Positions 22,634 through 33,064 of a DNA stretch of 64,000 nucleotides are shown here, piece by piece. This stretch comes from Closterium sp. NIES-65 (Eukaryota > Streptophyta > Zygnematophyceae > Desmidiales > Closteriaceae): contig CANXME010002528.1 in assembly GCA_948144175.1 (NCBI GenBank), positions 1,985,001 through 2,049,000 of the forward strand. Direction: 5' to 3'. The position numbers and the translations under genes are program-made. Each line of letters begins with the position of its first letter. Position 1 is the first letter of the stretch. The notes below the pieces were generated by a model, which did no database searches, was not told the origin of the DNA, and was given only the letters and a program-made list of their open reading frames with translations.

Positions 22634-23672
22634 ACGGGGGGCGGGAATCACGATTCTGGGTGCAGGGGTGGGGCCTTTTTTTATTGGGCGGGGGAAAACT
22701 TGGGACAGGCAAGTCCTCGGGAAGACCGTCAGCCACCCACCACTCAACATCGTCTTCGGCACCGGTGGCGGATTCGTCGTGCGGGCAGTCTTCTGGTTCT
22801 CCCCAACGTGGCGAAAGACCGGGACAGGTTTCATCTTCGTCGCTGCGCTCGGGCTCGTGCTCGGGCTCGGAGATGTACGCATCGAAAGCAGAGTAGCCGC
22901 GAGGGAGAAGCTGCAAAACATGCACACCGTTGATGACGACGTTAGGCGGAGCGGGAGGAGCAGGAGGCGCTGGAGGTGCAGGAGGCGCAGGAGGAGCAGG
23001 AGGCGCAGGAGGAGTAGGAGGTATTGGCGCTGGACGACTCTGCCACTGGGAGTAATCGGGAGCTTTGTCAGCAGCACCTCGGCGCCTAAAGAGGAAATGG
23101 GTGCCTGGTAGGCCCGCCATGGCTAAGGCAGGCCGATGGGAAACAAGAAATCTGAAAACAAACAGGGAGAATGACGCCTGTTTGAAACCCTTGCCCGAGA
23201 CCCCTACAACTTCGCGGCCCGGGTTCCTCTGCAGGCTAAGGGGAGAAACAGTCAAGATCTCCCTGCAGAGGAGCTGATTTGGTGAGGTCCAAGCGTTGTT
23301 GGCAAGGAATCTTGCCGCATATGCCCCGTTTGTGGTTGTACTGCGTCGTGGCTAGCACGATAGTCGGCCCTGATTGGGCAGACGCACACTAAACTGCGTG
23401 TGCGTTGGCATGGGCCAGATTCGGTACGATGAATCTGGCCAGGCGAGCAAGGCGTGGCGGGCGTGATTCCACGCCTTGTTGGCAATTTGACGCGTGTTTT
23501 ATGCACAAACTCGAACGTTCTAGGTGTGGATTGAATCCCCGTTTGAAAAAGCTTCAAACACATGGAAAAAAAAACCATTTCAATTTTGACATTTTATAGT
23601 CGCCGGCGCTTATAAAATTCCTCAATTATAAGCGCACCCCTTAAAAAACAGTGTTTTATTATAACCCCACGG

Positions 23673-23696
23673 GCGCTTCTATCCGGGGGCTGACAG
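23673..23696 (-). repeat. Right terminal inverted repeat of the Tigger-like transposon
   Basis: The reverse complement starts CTGTCAGCCCCCGGATAGAA and matches 12557-12580 at 21 of 24 positions; TA follows at 23697. Confidence 0.85.
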
Positions 23697-24231
23697 TATT
23701 CGCCCTGTCAGAGCATGTTTCGATAGCAGATGAATGAAACATTGAATACACTTCCGATGAAACATTGAATATATTGATTTTGAATGATCAGTCTTTTGTT
23801 TTAAGACACTCTGAAATTTCAGCCTTTTTTCTATACCAAGTCTGAGATTTTCAGACTAAAACTGTGTACCGTAAGCCTCTGGATAGAAGCGCAGGCCTCG
23901 CATAAGCGCCGGCGCTTATAAAATGTTGAGGGCGCTTATATACGGTCCTCGATTATAAGCGCACCCCATAGAAAAAGATGATATATTATAAGCGCATGTT
24001 TGTTTTTCATTTGAAAACCTTTCAAATTTCAGAAACAAATTTCACATAATCAGGGAAACGAACTACAATTTCGATTTCCCACACTCTGAACTCACTTTTT
24101 GCACGTCTAGTGAGCATGTGCTGTAATTCTGTCAGGGTGAGCTGGCAGGGAATCACTCCCTGCCAAGCTGCGCGAGAATCAGATTCGCGACCCTATATGG
24201 TTTCGACTCGATTACAATCGGCAAAACGAGA

Positions 24232-24470
24232 TGTTACAACACTAGCTTAATAGGTAGTTGAGATTTAAGGTGGCCTAGGCTTAGTAGCCTAGGCCACGAG
24301 GAAGTCGAGAGGTTTGTGCCAAAGGAAAGTCGAGAAAGTTGGAAATGGTTGTTCACTATAGCAAGAGAGTACATATAGCAAACAAGTGAAGAAAGAGGTG
24401 CACCACCTATAAAGTTCATATCTATACTACAGCTAAAACTACATGCAGGTATAAGAATATAATTCTGACA
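24232..24470 (-). repeat. 3' LTR of the TRIM-like element (239 bp)
   Basis: TGTTACAACACTAG to ATTCTGACA; equal in length to 25642-25880. Confidence 0.88.
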
Positions 24471-25119
24471 TCCCCCCGTAAATGCATGCAGGAATAGCTA
24501 AGTGCAAAACACAACCTGCAGGGGTACACCACAGACTGATAAAACAGCAACAGCAGGTACAGTAACAGAGCAGGTACAGCAGGTCGACAGCAAGCAATTC
24601 CTGCCACCCCCTTACCCTCTCCCCCCCCAACCATAGGACGGGCAGCAGGGAGAGTGAGGAGGCGGGCTGGCTCTGGCTGGTCACCCCCTCCATCTCCTCA
24701 CCCTCCCCCTCCCCATCCCCCCCACACTGCTGCAGGAGCAGCAGAGGGGGGAAGAGAGGAGAGGTGGAGGGACGGCTGCTGGATGGTCTCACACCCGCCA
24801 CCCCAGTGCCACTCCCCCAGCTCCCCCACACCCTCACACCCTCCCCCCCAGCGGCAGCTGCAGCAGTGGGAACGAAAGGAGGAGGAGGGGAAGGGAAGCA
24901 CACTACCCAACACTCCAACACCCGTCACCCCCATACCCTCCCCCCCACGGCTGCAGGTAGGTGAAGGAGGAGGGGGTGGGCGGGAAGAAAGCCGCAGAGC
25001 GGCTACATAGGGTCGGCGCAGATAGGTCGGGGGCGGCTGCAGGGAGTGCAGGCGCGGGGTGAAGCAGAGGCACCGCCGAGTGCGCCAGGGGCGGGTACTT
25101 GGCGGTTCAGGACACCGTC

Positions 25120-25510
25120 GCAGGCGCCAGGGGCGGTTCCGCGGCGGCTCAAGGGCACCGTCGCGCATGCCACGGGGCGCACGACGAGCAGGGCACCGTC
25201 GCGTGCCACGGGGCGCACGACGGGCAAGTTCAAGTTTAGGGCACCGTCGCATGCCACGCGGCGCACGACGGGCAGGGCACCGTCGCGTGCCACTGGGCGC
25301 ATGACGGGCAGGTGCAAGGCACCGTCGTGTGCCACGGGGCGCACGACGGGCAGGGCACCGTCGCGTGCCACGGGGCGCACGACGGGCAGGTTTAGGGCAC
25401 CGTCGCGTGCCACGGGGCGCACGACGGGCAGGTTTAGGGCACCGTCGCGTGCCACGGGGCGCACGACGGGCAGGGCACCGTCGCGTGCCACGGGGCGCGC
25501 GACGGGCAGA
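25120..25510. repeat. About 36-bp tandem repeat inside the TRIM-like element
   Basis: Roughly ten copies of a unit containing gcaccgtcgcgtgccacggg and gcgcacgacgggcag, with small insertions. Open frames in both strands follow the period and are not taken as genes. Confidence 0.85.
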
Positions 25511-25641
25511 AAAGACGTCACTCGCCACCCAGGGGCGGGACAGGATGAAAATCGCCACGCGCCCGAGGCGCGCGACCGTAAAAACAGCAGCGGAAGCGTG
25601 GGGCGGGCCCACAGGCCAGGACGTAACTCGCTCAGATTCCA

Positions 25642-25880
25642 TGTTACAACACTAGCTTAATAGGTAGTTGAGATTTAGGGTGGCCTAAGCTTAGTAGCCT
25701 AGGCCACAAGGAAGTCGAGAGGTTTGTGCCAAAGGAAAGTCGAGAAAGTTGGGAATGGTTGTTCACTATAGCAAGAGAGTACATATAGCAAACAAGTGAA
25801 GAAAGAGGTGCACCACCTATAAAGTTCATATCTACACTACAGCTAGAACTACATGCAGGTATAAGAATATAATTCTGACA
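25642..25880 (-). repeat. 5' LTR of the TRIM-like element (239 bp)
   Basis: Near-identical to 24232-24470; the primer-site match lies at 25630-25641 on the minus strand. Confidence 0.88.
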
Positions 25881-26031
25881 TGAGATATACAGTTTGGTGT
25901 AAAACAAATATATACTATTTTTGCCATTTTATAAGCGTCGTCGCTTATAAAATTCCTCAATTATAAGCGCACCCCCTAAAAAACAGTGTTTTTTTATACC
26001 CCTAGGGGCGCTTCTATCCGGGGGCTGACGG

Positions 26032-26223
26032 TACTAGTCTGACGAATCAGACAGGCCAAAAACGAATCTGAGGGCCTGGAGGCCAGCCGCTGCCGTGCGT
26101 ACACATCACTTCCCATCTACCGTATACAGCCTGCACCCAAAGCATGGCTCATGCAGCCTTCCTTCATGCATCACTTCTCCACATGCACACCCACCCAAGT
26201 GCTTCAACCCTTGCCTAACTACC
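26032..26223. other. Short non-coding stretch between the MITE and the LRR remnant
   Basis: Contains tctgagggcctg (26067-26078), the inverse of 12162-12173. Otherwise I see nothing. Confidence 0.4.
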
Positions 26224-27447
26224 CTAAGTCTCCCTCAACTCACCTCCCTTTTCATGATCACTCATTGCCCTGCCACCCTGCCTGCCTATCCATCTGTGCA
26301 CATCATCGTTCTTAAGGTCCCTGCCTTTTGCCGGCCAGAGTTCTGTCAGCTTGGTCAAGGCACTCAGCTGTTGTAGCCCATCATTCGTGACTGCCGTGTC
26401 ACTCAAAACAAGGCACTCAAGCCCTGTCACCCTCTCCACATGCACGATGCCAGCATCTGTCACACCCTCGCATTTACCAAGTGAGAGAACCTTGAGAGAG
26501 GAGAGATTTGTCAAGTGTGGCAGACCAGCATCGGTCACCTTGGTTTCCCAGAGATAGAGGTGCTTGAGACTGGTCAAGGACCCGATGCCTTCCAAGGCAC
26601 CATCTGAGACGTTTGTGTGGTTGAAATTTAGCGACTCCAGCCGTGACAGCCCGTAAAAATATTTGACGCCCTCTGCACTCAAGCCTGAGGTAGAGTCCAA
26701 GTTAAGGCGCGTCAGATGCGTCATTGTGGACGCATGGTGGATGATGTCTTATGAGAGGAAGCGGAGATACTTCAAGTTCAGATCGGACGTCTGTGATGCT
26801 GACTTGATTGCCTGGAAGAAATGGATGCAGAAGCAAAACAAGACAAGGGAATGGATGACCACGGTGTTAAGAAAGTGGTAGCAAGCATGTACGCCCCATG
26901 GAACAATCCAGTCAGCACTCACCCGCCATGCAGTCTTCTGATCGCCTATGCTCAGCTTGATCATCCGTTTGAGATTCTTCATGTCTTGGATGTGCCGTTC
27001 CTTGCACGCTGCCGATTCCTCCATGGCACGTAGAGTATTCAACTCCTGCACCTCCCTCCTCTCCTCTCGTGCACACTCCGCTGGCATTTCTTGCCTTCTC
27101 TTTCTACTCTTCCCTCTCAGCCCCTTTACACCCAATGCCCTACCACTCTCAGCAAATTTCTCTGTCGTGGCAGTCTTGTGTTATGCCAGCTCCCCCTTCA
27201 CCACTGCCAGCTCCTTCTTCACCATTGCCAACTCCCCCTTCACTGCTTCCAACTCCTCCTTCACTACTACGAACTCTCTCTCCCTCTCCAACACAGCAGC
27301 CGCGTCATTCCTCTCTCTCATAACAGCCAGCATGTGCCGCAGCTCATCCACCTCCTCCTTGTGTGCAGCCAGCTCCTCTCTCACTGCTGCCAGCACCGTC
27401 TCTTTCATCAACTCATTCAGCCCACGCAGAGCTCTCTCAGCAGCCAT
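26224..27447 (-). pseudogene. Coiled-coil plus leucine-rich-repeat gene remnant
   Basis: The only candidate host-type gene. From ATG 27447 a long charged helix follows (EELAAHKEEVDELRHMLAVM; VKGELAMVKKELAVVKGEL), predicted coiled coil, then TAA at 27181-27183. The same frame continues with more charged helix (REVQELNTLRAMEES). A likely intron starts at GTGAGTGC near 26922 and ends at TTTCTTCCAG near 26812. The second part has LRRs of about 24 residues of the GALA/AMN1-like type (LKHLYLWETKVTDAGLPHL, LKVLSLGKCEGVTDAGI) and ends at TAG 26224-26226. A TAA also precedes the LRR block near 26746. With two TAA codons it is decayed or has splice sites I mis-assign. Recombinant TE-captured gene is an alternative. 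Confidence 0.55.
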
Positions 27448-28171
27448 CTCATCCACTCACTCCCTTGAAAGGACCCTCGTCAAAACAACTCACTGAGCCC
27501 TACAATCAACTGTCGCTTTGACTGGTGAAGCAAACAGTGTAAAAAGAGAAGTGGGAGCAGTGCCACACACAAACAACACCAATCACATAAGGGCTAAGGA
27601 GCATAAGACGAGGGGCGTCTAATGACAAGGTATGAGGGAACGGATCAAAAGCATAACTGGACAGACATGAGCGGGCATGCATGTGCATGCACGTGCATTT
27701 GGCAACAAGTGAGTTTGCAATGGAACAAGGGAACGCCAGGAGGAGTATCAAAAGAGAGTAGAGTAGAAGAAAGAAGGGCACAACATGCGGGCATGGACTG
27801 CCGAAAAATGGACACCAGCACAAATGGTTGCAGCAAGGCACTAGGTGAAGGATGAAAACTTGCAGACTCTGGCTCACGAGTTGAAAGCGATTGTATAGGG
27901 TAGTGATGTGAAGTGGTGTTCACTTCGACTCACGAGCCGTGAAGGAGAAAGAAATGAGGAATGGAAGGTCCCCACAGCACGGCCTATGAAATGAGGAATA
28001 GGGAGACTGAGGGCTAATGCGGAGAGCAGAAGGCTAACACCTCTCGAGTGGTCCTCGTATTGATTGATGGGAGATACATTGGAAGATGCAAACACATGCA
28101 AACCCAGACGTAACACTCGGTCTACCTAACTACCTCATTCCCTTACTCCTTCCCGCCCCCTCCGTCTGACC
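27448..28171. other. Intergenic stretch upstream of the LRR remnant
   Basis: About 700 bp of mixed composition, less GC-rich than the retroelements. No domain, tRNA or repeat recognised. The right end abuts the 3' end of the non-LTR retrotransposon; no poly(A) tail is visible there. Confidence 0.4.
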
Positions 28172-31100
28172 CTAAAGGTCGAACGGGGGCTCTATTAGCT
28201 GGTAGAGCTGGCCTTCGCTAAGGGGGGCAAAGGGGCCCCACATGCCGAGCTCGTCCGCTGCTATCACCTCGTTGGTCTTGCAGCGGAGGGCGTGGGCTTG
28301 TGCTTTTTGGAGGCACACGCTCCAGCGCTGGCGGTATTCCGTCAGCAACTTGGCGGCCTCGTAGGAGTTGGGGGCTGCGTTGAATCGCAACTTGGCCGCC
28401 AGCTCCGCGCACTGCCGCAAGAATGCCAACACCCCGGGCGAGGGGTACCCATATGTCTCTACCGCTAGGGCATGAAAGCCCACCCACGCATTCCGGCGCG
28501 TGTAATTCTGCTCCTTCTTGTCCGCCGCTGCCCTAGCCGCCCACCCCGGTGCTCTGTTGCAGTTCTCATCTTGGTGAGAAACGGGGTCCGTCACTGTCAC
28601 GTCGCACATCCATACCTCTCCCGTCCAGGGATGGCGGATCGTGACGTCCGCCTTCAGGTTTTCAATGAGAGAGTATACATAGGTTTCTTTGTGCACCGTG
28701 AATCCCGCCTCTGCCGCAATCAAAACAATCTCGTCCCTGAGCGCATGGTGAGTCGCAATCCTTCCCCCCCCTTTCTCGCAGCGCATGAGATGGTTTATCA
28801 GGGAATTTGGTGCGGTAGAGGCAGTCGTAGCTCCTGGGGACAGGTAGGGGGAGGCCCAGGCGGAACGCTGCAGCGGAGGAAAGCTGGGAGGGTCCCATCC
28901 TGGGCGAGGGTATGATGGGTAGTGCCAGCAGCCAATCTCCCGCACCAGGGCCGAGCACCGAATGCATTCTCTGGGCATGGCCAGAGAGGAGGTTGGGGCG
29001 CATCCGCCTTGCCTCGTTCATGACCCTCAGGAAGCGGCGTGTCTGAATCGCCAGCGCTAGAGACTGCTGCAGCTTAAGGCCCTGTGGGTCTGCTTTCCCG
29101 GCTTGGAGAGCTTCTAGAGCCTCGGGGGGGAGGGCTGCTTCCGCTGCTGCAAGGCGTGCAGGTAGTGCGTGCGCGGAGCCGGAGGTGGGGTCCATTAGGG
29201 GGAGGAGGGCTGCTACATCTGGGTGGAGTGCCTCGGCCAGGGAGTGCAGTAAGTTGGAGGTGCCCACCACCGACGCAAGGTATGCATAGCTCCCTTCAAC
29301 TGCAGGATTTGTAATGCCAAGCCCCCCCAATGTTACGGGCAGCGCCGCCTGCCTCCAGGTTCTCCTCTGTTCCGCGTCACTCCTTGGCAGCATGATATGG
29401 GCCGCGTCCAGGAAGGTATGCAGCAATTGCTCCCCCCATGCCGCCCATTCCTCCTCAGGTAGTGCCTCTAGCGGAGTGGTTCTGGCCACGCAGCGGGTGA
29501 GTAGCAGCAGGCACAATTGGGGGTCCATTTGGGCCAGGAGCGGCAAGGGTTCTGTTGCTGCTGCAAGCCTTTCCCTCACTCTGGCGGCACAGCCATCTGA
29601 GGTCCGGATTGGGCTTCCTAATATCCGCAGTCCGTCTGCTGCGATGGGGAAGCTCGGAGGGAGAGAGGCGGGGTCTATGGCGGCTGCAGACCAAGCCTCA
29701 CACTTCCCAAGGTTGTGCTCGAGGCCTATGTGGATCAGTGCGGCAGTGAGGTGTGTAAATGCCGCCGTGCACGCTTCTGCCTCGCCTAGCAGCGTTATGT
29801 CGTCTGCATAGGCGAGAATGACGACCCTTGGGTGAGCTAGTGCCGTTGCGGTAAGGTGTGGGTGGATGCTTGCCGCAAAGAGCAAGGGACCAAGAGGGTC
29901 CCTCTGGCGGACGCCTCTAGCACTTAGCAGTGGAGCCACGCCGAAGTCGTGGTCGAGGTGGAGTGCTGAGGGAGTTCCATAGGAGAGGCAGACAAGGGGC
30001 AGAAGGCTTTCAAGGGACTCGTTCTTGAGCCCCTCGAATACCGCCGCCCTTTCCACCGCGTTAAACGCGTTGGCGAGGTCAATCTGCAGCGCCACCGAGC
30101 CCGGGTTCTCCTCCAGGTATGTGCGCGCAGTGTGAATGGCCTCCTCAATCCCTCCAGCCACTACTACCCCGAATTGTAGAGGCGCGAAGTGTGGTCGTGC
30201 CGCCGCCCTAGTCAGGAACAGTGCTGCCTTGGCCACAATGCAAAGAAGGCATTCGCCCATGGCTATCGGTCGAGTCCCCCCCTGCGGTTTTGTGAAGGCC
30301 AAGAGCCGTGAGGCTGTGAGGAGCTCGGTGGCCTCGCTGCTGAGTTTCCCGGCTATAGCTGTATTGGTAAGTGCGAGAAGATGGGCGAAGATGTCTGGAT
30401 TTCCGAGTGCAGCATCGCGTATGTGCTCGAAGGTTGTGCCTGAGGGCCCTGCTCCCACCCCGTTTGGGAGTTTGGCTACGATGCGCCTGAAGTCGCGCGG
30501 CTCAATCGAAGGGGTTTTCTTGGGGGAGAAGGTGCGTATCCATTCTGGTAAGGGCTGGAGTGCTTGCGGGTGTCGAGCTGCTAATGCCGCGTACACTTCG
30601 GGGGAGGCAGGTGAGACTGGAGTGGCTTGGAGGGACTGTAGTGACTTGGCCAGGTTACCACGCTTGGCCAGTCCCTCCGCTCTGGCAAGGATGCCCTGAG
30701 TGTCAGGTACGTGACGTGGCTGGGCTGGGAGGGAAATTGCTTCAACTGCCTTGTCATACAGGCCAGACCAGAATCCCTGGCGGAAACGGAGGAGGCGATT
30801 CATCATCGCGTTCCAGTCTGGTTTGCGAGCTGACGTGGTGCGTAGGAGGATTCGCGGGAGGAAAGTCAGTAACCTCCACCCCGCGGTCGAGTTGGGATTG
30901 GCTGCCAGGTGGAGGAGTGGGGTGAGTAGGCAGACTGCGAATGATTTGCGAAGGTCTTTTGGCGGGTGACGGGCGAGGGGGGGCTGGCGACTGTCGCGCA
31001 GTGGGTCCAGGTCCCAGCCAGCGACTTGCGCGAAAAGGTCCAATCGTTTTGCCAAGTCGCCTGGGTGGATCATTGGGGGGGTTGGGGTGTTCCTATTGGC

Positions 31101-31520
31101 TGCGGCAGAGTCAAATGTGATTTCTGCCGCGGTTTGATTTCTCCTCCAGGCCTGATTTCCCCCCACATTCCGATTCCTAGCAGGGGTTCGTGTTGCAGAC
31201 GCAGCTCCAATTTGTTGGTCCGGAAACTCAGCCCCACGAACCAAGAGCTCCTCCTCATCTTCATCAGCTTCAGCATCCAAACCTCCCTCCGTTTTGGGGT
31301 TAAAACCTGGGTCACCCTCGTCACTCTCGTCATTCTCCGATTCACCACTCTCCTCCCTGCTAGCGGCTTCCTCGCCGCCTTCCGCGCCTTCCCGGAGTAG
31401 TCGTTCTGCTGTCCTCGCATAGCCGCTCGCGCCTGTACGTCGGCCTCCTCTCCTCCCAGCTCCTCTTCCTCGACGTCCTCTCCCGCCTCCGCGTCGTCCG
31501 CCAGGTGTGCCACTCCCCAT
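28172..31520 (-). pseudogene. Non-LTR retrotransposon: reverse transcriptase with C-terminal zinc/nuclease-like domain, frameshifted
   Basis: ATG at 31520 (MGSGTPGGRRGGG) starts an Arg/Gly-rich then acidic N-terminus. The reverse transcriptase follows, with motif A LQIDLANAFNAVER, motif B RGVRQRDPLGPLLFA and motif C ILAYADDITLLGE. Motif B has Arg where the family has Gly (QGDP). The frame ends at TGA 28662-28664, but the neighbouring frame (28172 to about 28830) holds the expected C-terminus: a Cys/His segment (INHLMRCEKGGGRIATHH), then a pattern ALRDEI...KADVTIRH...CDVTVTDP. The latter resembles the PD-(D/E)XK restriction-like endonuclease of R2/NeSL-type elements. A single frameshift near 28.80-28.85 kb would join them. 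No apurinic-type endonuclease is visible at the N-terminus. Confidence 0.78.
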
Positions 31521-31612
31521 GATTGGGCTGTGCCTTCCAAGCGTGCGGTTTTTGCCGATCTCGTCCCCTGCCAAACGGGGCTCTGGCGTCCTCGGCTCAC
31601 GCCTCGGTCGTG

Positions 31613-32911
31613 ATGGCGGGGTCCATGGGTCGCGACCGCGCCTTGGAAGCAACCGCGGAGAGCGCTCAGCTTGTTGCGCAGCCAAACCCCGAGCCTGCGC
31701 CTCCGCATTCCCAAGTGCAGGCTCGTCCTGCTGCGTCGGCTCCCGTGCGCCGTCTCTTCCGCCGTGAGCACGGGTTGTCTCTTCCGCTGCGCGGGGCGGA
31801 TCGTCACGCGTCTCCTGAGAAATCCCGTGCTCCCCTAGTCGTCGCGTCAAATGCCTTGCCGGCGCGTTAGGAGCGGGGCCGGTCCCCGCAGCGTCGTGGA
31901 TCTCGACCCGCGTCCCCTGCGCGTCGCGCCCCCAAGCCGCATGACTCTCGGCGGCGATGGGACGAATATCAGCGGGAAATTCAGCATCGCGACCGCCGCT
32001 ACCGCTCTCTTGAGAGGTCGCCGGGGAAGCGCTCCCTGCGGGAACGGTCCCCTCCGCAGCGGACGCCGCGGCCGTCGCCTCCGGGTCGGGGCCGCGAGGC
32101 TCATGTGGGCCGTTGGGATTCTCGCCGCCGTGAGCAGTCCCCGCCCCGTCCTCAGTCGGCTGGATCTGGAGGGCGTCGTGGGCGGCGGAATGGTTATGCG
32201 CGCGGCGGGGGTAGTCGTGGCCAGGGCTCCACTGCTGACCGCGCGGGGAATATGGTGGCGGATGCAGTGCGGAAGGTGGAAGCGTCGGGGGCAGCGGCTC
32301 ATGTTCACGTGTCTGTGACCACTGAGCCCCCCACCGCACCTGTTGCGGTTGAAGCCGCTTCGCTGCACGCTCTAGCCTTGCGGGAGTATCTGCCAGCTGC
32401 AGCGGCGAGGGGGTTGTTCCACGGACGTTGCCAAGCCCCGGGTTACCCTGCTCCTCAGAATACGGTTGGTCAGACTCCGGGCCAGGTGGCGATGTTTCTG
32501 CCGCGCGGAGTTCCGACTACGCCTCTCTCCAGCCGCGCAGGGAGAGACCCCACGCTGAGCATGTGCCGGATGTGGAATTTGGTGGGGGCGGCTGAGGGGC
32601 TGGCGAGCCTGCAGCTGGCGGCGTGTGAGGCCATGCGTCACACACCGAGCAGTTTTGCTCAAGGGCCCCAAGGACAGTGCGTCGCTTAGGCAGGAGAGAT
32701 TGTCCCCCTTTTATCGCCCGTGTCGGATGCGCCCGCCGGGGTAGCGCCCTTAGCCCGTACCTTCCCCCGCCTCGCTCTTGATCTTCACGCTGCGGCTCAG
32801 CACGGGACCCCTGTTGACACTCTTCGCTTCTCGGCGGAGCTTCTCCACGCGATGGCGGGGTGTCTTCTCGCGATGCTTGAGGCGGAGGGGGCTGGCCTGT
32901 ACACGCAGTAG
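31613..32911 (+). CDS. Unrecognised SR/RGG-rich protein with two in-frame TAG codons
   Basis: From ATG 31613 (MAGSMGRDRALEA) one frame runs 432 codons to TAG 32909-32911, with TAG also at 31868-31870 and 32687-32689. The N-terminal part is Pro/Ala-rich; then an SR-type block (YRSLERSPGKRSLRERSPPQ) and an RG-rich block (GRRGRRNGYARGGGSRGQG) suggest RNA binding. The C-terminal half is hydrophobic-helical (LHALALREYLPAAAARGLF; FSAELLHAMAGCLLAMLEAE), as in Gag- or ORF1-like proteins. Third codon positions look coding. The start lies 92 bp from the divergent start of the non-LTR retrotransposon. I do not recognise the family; Gag/ORF1-like protein is an inference. Confidence 0.5.
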
Positions 32912-33064
32912 AGAGGCGTCTCGTGTAGTATTGCATCTTGATCGTTAGGTGATGCTCTCCCGTTGCTTGATTTCTTCCTTCTTGGAATGCCTTGCTTGAT
33001 CAACTCCTTGTGTGAATGTCTTGCCCCCGAAACGCGCGGCCGAAGGCCGTCGGCGCGAGCCGCT

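Larger units (their letters stand above)
12865..23120 (-). pseudogene. Tigger/pogo-like DDE transposase, four exons, exon 1 split by an LTR element
   Basis: Chosen start ATG at 23120 (MAGLPGTHFLF). Exon 1 is 23120-22639 plus 14498-14047, with element E and its ACGGG duplication between. Exons 2 to 4 are 13947-13633, 13569-13237 and 13157-12865. All three introns have GT-AG ends (GTGTGT..CCAG, GTAGGA..GCAG, GTGAGA..GCAG), and the frame is kept across each. Domains: a Pro/Ala repeat and acidic N-terminus, a helix-turn-helix of the CENP-B/Tigger type (SMRKMARDSGISRKSLAEWK), then the DDE domain with Asp residues in NADQTPFW, LVLDSYRGH and PLDVAVSRSFK. The gene ends at TAG 12865-12867. Apart from the insertion I see no lesion; the catalytic triad is intact. 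A host-domesticated gene is possible but the flanking inverted repeats favour a transposon. Confidence 0.82.
12557..23696 (-). mobile_element. Tigger/pogo-like DNA transposon, interrupted by nested LTR elements
   Basis: 24-bp terminal inverted repeats (12557-12580; 23673-23696, 21 of 24 matching) are flanked by TA dinucleotides (12555-12556, 23697-23698), the target of the Tc1/mariner-pogo superfamily. Subterminal blocks carry several GCGCTTATA repeats at both ends. The only gene is the DDE transposase on the minus strand. About 8.1 kb of the length is the nested LTR element E; without it the transposon is about 3 kb. Confidence 0.85.
24232..25880 (-). mobile_element. Small non-autonomous LTR element (TRIM-like, 239-bp LTRs)
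   Basis: LTRs at 24232-24470 and 25642-25880, with CGAGA (24227-24231) and TGAGA (25881-25885) as a duplication with one change. The minus-strand primer-site match TGGAATCTGAGC abuts the right LTR, and a G-rich purine tract abuts the left LTR (24471-24478). GGGCCC at 25605-25610 corresponds to the box in the Copia leaders. The internal 1.2 kb has no recognisable gene. Confidence 0.85.
23869..26031. mobile_element. Short non-autonomous (MITE-like) derivative of the Tigger-like transposon
   Basis: The left end (23869, after TA) and the right end (26031, before TA) carry the same inverted repeats and GCGCTTATA subterminal blocks as 12557-23696. Removing the nested LTR element leaves about 0.5 kb with no coding capacity. 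It lies only 172 bp from the full transposon. Transposition in trans by the related transposase is inferred. Confidence 0.8.

Noticed and set aside
31521-32339. Extension of the retrotransposon reading frame upstream of 31520 to 32339
   Set aside because: Open but without an ATG and Pro/Arg-rich; the opposite strand has the more coding-like SR-rich frame, so the extension is probably its shadow.
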